From: DASPXY01 sp038227745 | Lineage (GTDB): Bacteria; Planctomycetota; Planctomycetia; Gemmatales; Gemmataceae | NCBI GenBank assembly: GCA_038227745.1 | Contig: JBBRPS010000225.1 | Coordinates: 1 to 12,988 of the forward strand | Direction of reading: 5' to 3' | Length of the DNA: 12,988 bases | Shown here: one piece after another, positions 1 to 6,387 of the stretch | Layout: every line of letters starts with the position of its first letter | Position numbering within the stretch: the first letter of the stretch is position 1 | The notes under the pieces: generated by a model | What the model was told of the DNA's origin: nothing | The model's database searches: none | What the model saw: the letters and a program-made list of their open reading frames with translations, nothing else | Translations under genes and position numbers: made by a program

Positions 1-3
1 AGT

Positions 4-163
4 CCCTCGCTCGCGCCTCGGGCTTGTGTTCTTGCCCCGGCGCATACAAGCCCGACGCGCCAGCGAGGGATCCCCTCGCTGGCGCGTCGGGCTTGTGTTC
101 TCCCCCCGGCGCATACAAGCCCGACGCGCCAGCGAGGGATCCCTCGCTGGCGCGTCGGGCTTG
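4..163. repeat. Tandem array of long palindromic repeats downstream of the VWA operon
   Basis: Five copies of a 23-nt arm alternate in orientation. Copies reading CAAGCCCGACGCGCCAGCGA(GGG) lie at 47-69 and 116-138; their reverse complements lie at 4-26 (two mismatches), 73-95 and 141-163. The pairs 47-95 and 116-163 are perfect palindromes with only 3 and 2 central bases. The arms are separated by 20-nt spacers at 27-46 and 96-115 that differ at two positions, so the array is also a direct repeat of 68-69 bp. It starts 10 nt beyond the stop codon of the 914-aa gene, where its RNA would fold into a very stable hairpin and could act as a transcript end or stability element. No U-tract follows, so intrinsic termination is not certain. 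It may continue left of the window. Confidence 0.93.
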
Positions 164-173
164 GATCAAGCGC

Positions 174-2918
174 TCACGGCAGGCCCGCCAGCTTGCGGCC
201 GACCCACTCCAGCGTCAGCAGCAGCAGGATCACGCCGAGCGTCGCCCACACCAGCGGCGCGTCCTGCCACAGCTTCTGCTCGTCGCGCCGCTCGCGCATC
301 TCGGACTGCGACGTCAGCCGCTCGACCAGCCGGCCGACGTCCTCCGGCGCGACAACCTCGCCCTTGCCGGCGTTCGCCATCGCCTCCAGCAGCGTCCAGT
401 TCGTCGCCAGCTCGACCATCTCGCCGCCGTCGCCCGCCAGCACGGTGAACAGGTCGCGGCGCTGCTTGCCGTCCTCCTCGCCCTCGTCCGGTTCCCCCGG
501 CTCCTTGAGTTTTTCGCTCAGCTCGGGGATGTGCAGTTCGATGCGGTAGCGGCCAGGCGGCAGGTCGCGGACCTCGCCCTCCAGCAGGCGCGGCTGCTTC
601 TCGCTGCGGCCCAACTCGACCAGGGCGGCCGGCTCTTCCTTGCCGTCGGCGGTCTGGCGGAAGATGCGGGCGGCGGCGACGGCGCCCGGCGCCAGCGGCG
701 GCACCTCGTCCTCCAGTCGCACCACCACGGACACCTCCTTGCCCTGGCGGTACACCGGGTCGCGGCTGCCGTAGCGCACGTAACGGTTGCCGGCCGGCAG
801 CAGCTTGTCCGACGCGGCCCAGCGGATCACCTGGCCCCAGAAGCGGTGATGGTACGCATCGCCCGTCTTGTAGCGCCAGCGCCAGGTGCTGTCCAGGCCG
901 ACGAACAGCACGCGGCCGAAGCCGTAGTTCTCGCGCGCGATCAGCGCCTGCGCCTTTTCCAGGGTGTCCTTCTTCTTCGCCTCCGCGGCCTGTTCTTCCG
1001 GGCGGTAGTCCTGGGCGAGGTACGCCAGGGCGACGGCACCGGGCTTGAGCTTGCCGACCAGGCCCCAGTAGTGGCGCGGGAACTCGGCCCAGCGCTGCAG
1101 GCTCGTCTCGGGCGCCGTGTCCATCTGCAGGAACGAAGTCTGCTGGCCCTCGTGGGTCAAGGTTACGGGGAAGCCCTGCAGCGGGCTGACGGCGCGCGGC
1201 TGCTCGACGGGCAGCATCTTGAGGAGCGGGTCGTCCTCGGCGCCGGCCCCCTCGCCGCGGAAGGCCAGCGGCAGGAAGCGCTTGCCCGCCAGCAGCACCA
1301 GCGTGCCGCCGTGGTCGGCAACATACTTTTCGAGCCGCCGCCGATCCTCCACCGGCAACTGCTCCGGGGAGACGTCGCCCAGGACGATGCAGTCGTACTT
1401 GAGCAGCGGATCGGTCGCGTCCTTGCCCTTCGCCTCGCCCTTACCCGGCAGCGTCAGGCGCGGGTTGCCGGCCTTCTCCAGCTCCGCCTCGGGGATGCGG
1501 CCGACGCGCGGCTGGGTGAAGACGACGGCCTCCGGCTCCATGCTGCGGTCGCGGCGCAGGGCGTTGATGAGGTAGTGGTACTCCCAGCGCGCTTCGCCAT
1601 CGATCAGCAGCACCTTCGCCCGGTCCTTCGCCACGCGCACCACCGTCGACCGATTATTGTTCTCTTCGTTGATCTCCTTCGGCTCTTTCAGGGTGGGCTT
1701 GACCTTCACTTCGAGGGAGTGAGTGCCGATTTTGTCCATGCGGACCTGGAAGGGGACGGTGTAGAGGCGGTCGGTGCCGTCGTGCTGGATGCGCTTGACG
1801 TGCTCTTCGAGCGGCGGCCCCTTGCCCTGGTACAGTTCGACGATCAGTTCCTGGGCGGGCAGGCCGTTGACCTTGAAGCGGGCCTCGACGGCGGCATCCA
1901 CGTCCTTGAAGACGTTCGCCGGCGCCTTGACATCCAGCAAGGCAATGTCCGGCGGCGCCTTGCGCGCGCCGAGCGCCACGGGGAAGACGGGGACCTTGTT
2001 CTTGCCCAGTTCGCCGGCCTTCTTGACGGGCGACGGCCCGGAGTTGTGCTGGCCGTCGGTCAGCAGCACGACGCCGACGGTGCGCCCCTGGCCCGTGCCG
2101 GAGTGCTCCAGGGCGTGCAGCAGCGGGGCGCGCAGGTCGGTGAACGCCGCCCCGCTCCGCGCCTCCGCGGCGGGCTGTTTCGCCTTGCCGTCGGTCGCCT
2201 TGCCGGGGAACAAGTCGTGTACCTGCTCCTGCTTGACCGCCCACGCCTCGCGGTCGAAGCCGATCAGCTCGATCTTGTGCTTCACGGCGATGCGCCCGAG
2301 CAGGTCGGCGCCCTCGCCGGTTAGCAGGCGTCGCGCGACCTCGGAGCGCGTCAGTTTATCGACCGCGGCGCAAACCTTGTCGTGCAGGGCGCGGCGCTCG
2401 TCGGCGAGCTGCCGCCGCTTCGCCGCGTCGTCGCGGTACACTTCCGGGCCGACCCAGACGGGCTCGGCCGCCTCGCCCTTGTTCTTGTAATGGCGGATCC
2501 AGATGTCGAGCAGGGCGTCGCTCGGTTCGCCGCCGTCGGCCCGGATCTTCAAGGCGCGGGCGAGGCGCAGCTTCTCCAGTTTGGTGCGCTGCGGGTCGGC
2601 GACGGAGGTGCTGGCGGAGCGATCGACGGCGATGACGACGCGGCCGGGCAGTTCCTCGGTGGTGGAGCGGGCCAGGACGGGCTGCATGCCGACGACGCAC
2701 CACAGCAGCGCGATCACCAGGAGGCGCAGCACGAGGAGCACGCCGGCAACCGAACGGCGGACGAGGCGCAGCTCGTAGCGGTACAGCCACAGGACGAGCA
2801 GGACGGGGACGAGGCCGAGCGCCGCGAGGAGGGCGATCTGCGCGGGCTGCTCCAGGTCGCCCCAGCGCGGCGAGAAGAGGAGCGACCAGTCGGTGAACGG
2901 CAGCGTGATGCGCAACAT
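174..2918 (-). CDS. VWA-domain membrane protein with class I glutamine-amidotransferase-like region
   Basis: 914 aa. Hydrophobic helices at about 27-46 and 56-82 anchor the N-terminus, and another at about 887-906 anchors the C-terminus, so the bulk should sit outside the cytoplasmic membrane. A VWA domain spans about 92-320: the DxSxS metal site is D99-S101-S103, and a second acidic position is D288 in VVLLTDGQHNSG. An Ig/CARDB-like stretch (about 320-430) follows, then a Rossmann-like segment starting KVLLIDGEARWEYHYL (435-450), typical of the amidotransferase-like fold in planctomycete VWA proteins; I see no catalytic triad. The ATG is supported by GGAAAGG at 2925-2931, six bases upstream. 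It is last of three co-directional genes, 25 bp after the HEAT gene. Relatives are called BatA/aerotolerance-like or simply VWA membrane proteins. The molecular role is unknown; metal-dependent protein binding at the envelope is inferred. Confidence 0.9.
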   Translation of the reverse strand: MLRITLPFTDWSLLFSPRWGDLEQPAQIALLAALGLVPVLLVLWLYRYELRLVRRSVAGVLLVLRLLVIALLWCVVGMQPVLARSTTEELPGRVVIAVDRSASTSVADPQRTKLEKLRLARALKIRADGGEPSDALLDIWIRHYKNKGEAAEPVWVGPEVYRDDAAKRRQLADERRALHDKVCAAVDKLTRSEVARRLLTGEGADLLGRIAVKHKIELIGFDREAWAVKQEQVHDLFPGKATDGKAKQPAAEARSGAAFTDLRAPLLHALEHSGTGQGRTVGVVLLTDGQHNSGPSPVKKAGELGKNKVPVFPVALGARKAPPDIALLDVKAPANVFKDVDAAVEARFKVNGLPAQELIVELYQGKGPPLEEHVKRIQHDGTDRLYTVPFQVRMDKIGTHSLEVKVKPTLKEPKEINEENNNRSTVVRVAKDRAKVLLIDGEARWEYHYLINALRRDRSMEPEAVVFTQPRVGRIPEAELEKAGNPRLTLPGKGEAKGKDATDPLLKYDCIVLGDVSPEQLPVEDRRRLEKYVADHGGTLVLLAGKRFLPLAFRGEGAGAEDDPLLKMLPVEQPRAVSPLQGFPVTLTHEGQQTSFLQMDTAPETSLQRWAEFPRHYWGLVGKLKPGAVALAYLAQDYRPEEQAAEAKKKDTLEKAQALIARENYGFGRVLFVGLDSTWRWRYKTGDAYHHRFWGQVIRWAASDKLLPAGNRYVRYGSRDPVYRQGKEVSVVVRLEDEVPPLAPGAVAAARIFRQTADGKEEPAALVELGRSEKQPRLLEGEVRDLPPGRYRIELHIPELSEKLKEPGEPDEGEEDGKQRRDLFTVLAGDGGEMVELATNWTLLEAMANAGKGEVVAPEDVGRLVERLTSQSEMRERRDEQKLWQDAPLVWATLGVILLLLTLEWVGRKLAGLP

Positions 2919-2943
2919 GGCGTGCCTTTCCAGCGCGGCCGGT

Positions 2944-3624
2944 TCAGCGGCCCTTGTCCTGGTTCGGGAGGTCTTCGAGGTTGCTCACGGCGGTTCGGGC
3001 GGCGAGCCGGACGTCCGCGTCCGCGTCGGTCAACAGGCGGCGGAGGTGGGGCAGCGCCTCCACATCCTCCATTTCGTCGAGTTCATCCACGGCGTTCTGA
3101 CGGACGAGCGGCTCTGGGGATTCGAGTCCCCGCAGTAGTGCCGGCCGTGCCTCCTTCGGGAAGTGCTTCGCGAGGTAGCGCAGGGCGCTGCCGACGACGT
3201 AGGGCGACGGGTGCGCGAGCAGGGGCAGAACACGCTCGCGGGCATCCTTGCCGTCAAGGTAAGCCAGGGCATCGACGGCCTCGGCAACCACATCAGGCCT
3301 CGAGTCGTCAAGGTAGGAGAGCAGCAGGCTCTGAAGGCGTGGGCGGTACGCCTCCCGGAGATTTCCCTTCACCGAGGACAGGCCAAGCAAAATTCCCCTT
3401 AGGCGGTCCTCATCCGCAGCGTATACCCGTTGGAGTAGGGCATCCAGGCCAGCCTGCCCGTGCTCCGCGATGGCCAGGGCCACCTCACTGAGCCAGAGGG
3501 GCAACTCGTCATCCGGGACGGCGTCCGCGGGACTCGACCCGGAATCGAAGTCGCGCACCAGATCTTGCAGTGATCGGGCAGCCAGTTCGGGGTAAAAGGC
3601 TATCTCGATCCCCCCGGCGCTCAC
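2944..3624 (-). CDS. HEAT-repeat protein, translationally coupled between two VWA genes
   Basis: 226 aa from a GTG at 3624-3622 that overlaps the stop codon of the upstream 818-aa gene (GTGA, four-base overlap), with GAGGCGG just upstream. A farther in-frame ATG at 3714 would overlap that gene by 94 bases with unconserved-looking sequence, so I prefer the GTG. The C-terminal half is four helical pairs of the HEAT/PBS-lyase type at about 96-125, 129-158, 159-188 and 189-217, with the usual D-x-D/P-x-VR pattern (ADADVRLAARTAV, PEPLVRQNAVDEL). The N-terminal 95 residues look helical but less regular. There is no signal peptide or membrane segment, so it is probably cytoplasmic. HEAT repeats are protein-binding scaffolds; a partner role for the flanking VWA proteins is inferred from gene order only. 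Stretches of the gene have lower GC (about 57-63% by hand count) than the neighbours sampled. Confidence 0.85.
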   Translation of the reverse strand: MSAGGIEIAFYPELAARSLQDLVRDFDSGSSPADAVPDDELPLWLSEVALAIAEHGQAGLDALLQRVYAADEDRLRGILLGLSSVKGNLREAYRPRLQSLLLSYLDDSRPDVVAEAVDALAYLDGKDARERVLPLLAHPSPYVVGSALRYLAKHFPKEARPALLRGLESPEPLVRQNAVDELDEMEDVEALPHLRRLLTDADADVRLAARTAVSNLEDLPNQDKGR

Positions 3625-6077
3625 GTGCCCGCCTCGCGGTTCTTGACCATCCGCCGCGTCATCCACACTTCGCCGCACAGCAGCAGGATCACGCCGATCA
3701 TGAACCACCACCACAGATCCTGCGTCTGCGACGAGGTCACCATCGCCGCGGTCATCGGCCGGTGTTCGTTTTCATACTGCATCGGCACGAATGACGCCAC
3801 CTTGCGGCGGTCCGCGTCGCTCGCCGGCGTCAGGTCCGATTCGCGGTGGTCGGGCTGCATCACGTAGTAGGACGTCTCCCCCTCCTGGGGCTGCAGTCGT
3901 GAGCCGCCCGACTCGCCGGCGGCGAGTCGGCACGGCACCACGCGGTACACGCCCGTGTCGCGCAGGCTCTCGTTCCGCAGGGCGCTGCGCTCGACCTTCA
4001 GGCGCCGCGGCGGTCCGTCGGGCGCCTCCCACAAGACCTCCGCCGGCAGGGAATTCTCCTGCGTCGCGGCGCCATCGCTGTTCTGCGGGGGGCTGTACGG
4101 GAACAGGCGCGGCTCGCCCTCGGGCGGGTACAGCAGGAGCAGTGACAGCCCCCTGTCACCGGCCTCGCCCACCGCGGAAGGCCGCGGGCGGTAGCGGAGT
4201 GGCTGCCCGGGGCGCAGGTTGTGCTCCGCGGAGCGCGTGTCGGCCAGGTAGTAGATCAGCTCGTGCGCCAGCACCGGGAACTCCCAGACGCTCGGCAGGT
4301 TCGCGTCCCACGAGCGGTCCAGCGGCACCGTGCAGAGCAGCACACGGCCCCCCTTGTACGCCTTCTCGACCAGCAGCGGGTCGGTCGTCGTCAGCAGCGC
4401 CACCGGCACGGACGTCGTCTGTCCGCCGGTGGACACCTTCCACCAGCGCGGAAAGCGCGCCTTGCCGAGCGTGCAGTTCGGTTCCTCGCGGAACAGCTCC
4501 AGCGACGGGTGGTGAAAGCGGCGCAGGTCCGGGGCCGCGGCCAATTCGGGCTTGGCCCGATCGCCGGCCACCTGGTCGAGCCGCGCCGGCAGCCAGCCCG
4601 CGCCGCCGCGGTAGAGCTGCTCGTTGTAGAATGCCGCCTCCGTCTCCACGCGCTCGCCGAGGACCACCAGCACGCCGCCCCCGTCCTTGAGGAATTGGGC
4701 AACCCCCTGCTGCTGCGCCGGCGTCAACCGCGGCACGTCCGCCAGCACCAGTACGCGCGGCCTGCTCCCGGGCCGGTCCTTGTCGAGGTCGGTCCGCAGC
4801 AGGGCCGGGTCGAAGTCCTTCGCGGTCACGACTCGCGTCAGCACGACGGACGGTTTCTTCGGGTCGGGGGACTGAGCCAGGGCCCGGTCGAGGAAGTAGG
4901 TGCTGCTCTCGGGCGACAGGCTCGCGTCGCCGTCCACCAGCAACACCGGCAGGGCGTCCACGACCTCGACGGCCATGTCCTGGCGGTTGTCGCCGGGCAG
5001 CGTGTCCTTGACCTGATACCCCTGGGGACGTTTGCCCTCCGGGACGTCGGGTTCGAGGATGACCGAGACGAGATGCGAGCCGGGCGCCTCGAAGCGGTGC
5101 TTGAACGTGAGCGGCACCTGCACGTTGCTCAGCGGCGCCTTCGCGGGCGCCGGCAGGTTGGCGACGAACTTGCCGTCCACCTCGAGGCGGATGCGGTGCG
5201 GCGGCTCGTAGGCCTGGCTGCCGGCCACGCCGATGGCCGTCTTGAACTTGAGGCGCTGACCGGCCCAGGCGACGGCGCGGGTCGAGGACAGCGGGGCGAG
5301 GGCGTAGTTCGGCGGGTCGGCGGGGCGCTTCGGGCTGACGTTGACCGCCCAGACGCGCGGCTTGACGTCGGCCTCGTCCGCCTCGGAGTCCTTCGCCGCG
5401 GCGCGGAGGTTGACGGCGAGCATCTCCCAGCGGAACAGCGCCGCGCTGTCCGCCCAGCCGTGGCGCTGGCCGTCGCTCAACAGAACGATCTCGCGGTGGC
5501 CGCCCTTGCTGCGGGTGGCGAGCAGCTTCTGCGCCTCGTGCAGGGCACGCGGCCAGTCACAGCCGCCGCGCGGCGCGGACAGCGTGGCGATCTTGTCGAG
5601 CGCGAGGTCGAGATCGTGCGTCGGCTCGCCGACGACGGGGATGACTTGCTGCCGGGCCTGGAGGATGGCGACACTGTCGCCGGGGGTGAGGTCCTTGACG
5701 AAGGCAGCCGCCCACTCCTTGGCGGCCTCGTGGGGCGTCTTGCCGGTGCCGTCGCGGTAGCCCATGCTGTACGAGCCGTCGAAGACGAGGACAACGTCGC
5801 GGTTGGGCCGGCCGCCGACCTGGGCGAGGAAGGGACTGACGGCGTAAGGGGCGGCGAGGGCCAAAACGAGCAGGGCGATCAGGCCCATGCGCAGGAGCAT
5901 GAGCAGCAGTTCCTCGATGAGCAGCCGGCGGCGCGTCGTCTCGCTGACGTGCAGGAACTGCATTGCCCCCCAGTCCACGACGTTGTAACGGCGGCGGTTG
6001 AGGAGGTGGATGAGCGGCGGGATGATGACGGCCGCCAGGCCGAAGAGCATCCAGAAGTTGAGGAGGCCGAAGCTCAT
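3621..6077 (-). CDS. BatA-domain / VWA membrane protein
   Basis: 818 aa, close to the usual size for planctomycete BatA-type proteins. The N-terminus is the classic BatA double-helix domain: helix 6-25, the conserved PPLIHLLNRRR and VDWGAMQFL motifs (20-42), and helix 57-79. A VWA domain follows at about 94-250 with DxSxS at D100-S102-S104 and a second acidic site D202 (IVLLSDGQRHGW). The middle holds an Ig-like region (about 265-375) and a Rossmann-like segment (PVLLVDGDASLSPESSTYFL, 377-396; RVLVLADVPRLTPAQQ, 441-456). The C-terminal helix is at about 788-803. The ATG at 6077 has no good ribosome site, a common situation in this phylum. It is first gene of the operon, and its stop overlaps the start of the HEAT gene. 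Bat proteins are linked to MoxR ATPases and envelope stress in other bacteria; the job here is not known. Confidence 0.92.
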   Translation of the reverse strand: MSFGLLNFWMLFGLAAVIIPPLIHLLNRRRYNVVDWGAMQFLHVSETTRRRLLIEELLLMLLRMGLIALLVLALAAPYAVSPFLAQVGGRPNRDVVLVFDGSYSMGYRDGTGKTPHEAAKEWAAAFVKDLTPGDSVAILQARQQVIPVVGEPTHDLDLALDKIATLSAPRGGCDWPRALHEAQKLLATRSKGGHREIVLLSDGQRHGWADSAALFRWEMLAVNLRAAAKDSEADEADVKPRVWAVNVSPKRPADPPNYALAPLSSTRAVAWAGQRLKFKTAIGVAGSQAYEPPHRIRLEVDGKFVANLPAPAKAPLSNVQVPLTFKHRFEAPGSHLVSVILEPDVPEGKRPQGYQVKDTLPGDNRQDMAVEVVDALPVLLVDGDASLSPESSTYFLDRALAQSPDPKKPSVVLTRVVTAKDFDPALLRTDLDKDRPGSRPRVLVLADVPRLTPAQQQGVAQFLKDGGGVLVVLGERVETEAAFYNEQLYRGGAGWLPARLDQVAGDRAKPELAAAPDLRRFHHPSLELFREEPNCTLGKARFPRWWKVSTGGQTTSVPVALLTTTDPLLVEKAYKGGRVLLCTVPLDRSWDANLPSVWEFPVLAHELIYYLADTRSAEHNLRPGQPLRYRPRPSAVGEAGDRGLSLLLLYPPEGEPRLFPYSPPQNSDGAATQENSLPAEVLWEAPDGPPRRLKVERSALRNESLRDTGVYRVVPCRLAAGESGGSRLQPQEGETSYYVMQPDHRESDLTPASDADRRKVASFVPMQYENEHRPMTAAMVTSSQTQDLWWWFMIGVILLLCGEVWMTRRMVKNREAGT

Positions 6078-6145
6078 GAGGGCATCCGGGTAGGAGTCCA
6101 GCGGTGGGAGGGCGGCCGGGGGGCGGAGATGGCCGCACGAGTTCA

Positions 6146-6174
6146 GTTATACCAACCGGAAAGCGCCCTGTCGC
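6146..6174 (-). promoter_or_regulatory. Candidate sigma70-type promoter of the VWA-HEAT-VWA operon
   Basis: Read on the minus strand, GCGACA (6174-6169, four of six to TTGACA) is separated by exactly 17 bp from TATAAC (6151-6146, five of six to TATAAT). Transcription would begin near 6139, leaving a leader of about 60 nt before the ATG at 6077. This is the best-looking promoter in the window, judged by eye only. Confidence 0.5.
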
Positions 6175-6216
6175 GGGTGTCTTCACCGCGGACGATATCC
6201 TCGACGCGGGGCAAGT

Positions 6217-6277
6217 TGACACCAGCCCGACGCGCCAGCGAGGGACCGTCCCGCGCTGGCGCTTCGGGCTGGTGTCA
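6217..6277. repeat. Palindromic repeat related to the left-end array
   Basis: Arms at 6217-6240 and 6254-6277 (24 nt each, one mismatch) flank a 13-nt centre. The left arm and centre carry the core AGCCCGACGCGCCAGCGAGG, the same core as the array at 4-163, but the outer ends differ (TGACACC instead of the array's ACAAG context). It lies between the two divergent genes, upstream of both. It may be a scattered repeat of the host rather than a regulator of either gene. Confidence 0.9.
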
Positions 6278-6313
6278 GGTTATCCCGCGTGCCGTAGAAC
6301 CGGCGAGTCGGCA

Positions 6314-6342
6314 TTGCGTGCGCTTCGGGGGGTTGCTAGCAT
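6314..6342 (+). promoter_or_regulatory. Weak promoter candidate for the glycan genes
   Basis: TTGCGT (6314-6319) and TAGCAT (6337-6342) are 17 bp apart, matching the consensus at three and four of six positions. The spacing and the place, 45 bp before the glycosyltransferase start, are suitable, but the match is poor and could be chance. Confidence 0.25.
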
Positions 6343-6376
6343 ACCCGCTGCTTTCTAAGGATGACGGCTCGTTCAC

Positions 6377-6382
6377 GGAGGG
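6377..6382 (+). promoter_or_regulatory. Ribosome binding site that sets the glycosyltransferase start
   Basis: GGAGGG ends five bases before the ATG at 6388. The earlier in-frame ATG at 6361 has no such site and would add nine residues ahead of the typical glycosyltransferase start MRVALLSHNAQAGD, so 6388 is preferred. Confidence 0.8.
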
Positions 6383-6387
6383 ACACC

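Larger units (their letters stand above)
6078..6387. other. Divergent intergenic region between VWA operon and glycan genes
   Basis: This 310-bp gap separates two divergent transcription units. It contains a promoter candidate for the minus-strand operon, a 61-bp near-perfect palindrome, a weak promoter candidate for the plus-strand genes and the ribosome site of the glycosyltransferase. I see no convincing small gene in it. Confidence 0.8.

Noticed and set aside
4..163. CRISPR-like array
   Set aside because: Arms alternate in orientation, spacers are nearly identical and there are no cas genes, so this is a palindromic repeat array.
24..2324. 766-aa open frame on the plus strand opposite the 914-aa VWA gene
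   Set aside because: It is antisense to a well-supported gene, has low-complexity arginine/leucine/glutamine-rich composition, runs through the palindromic array at its start and shows no domain.
3622..3714. ATG start at 3714 for the HEAT gene
   Set aside because: It would overlap the upstream gene by 94 bases with residues that do not resemble a helical repeat; the four-base GTGA overlap is the normal coupling arrangement.
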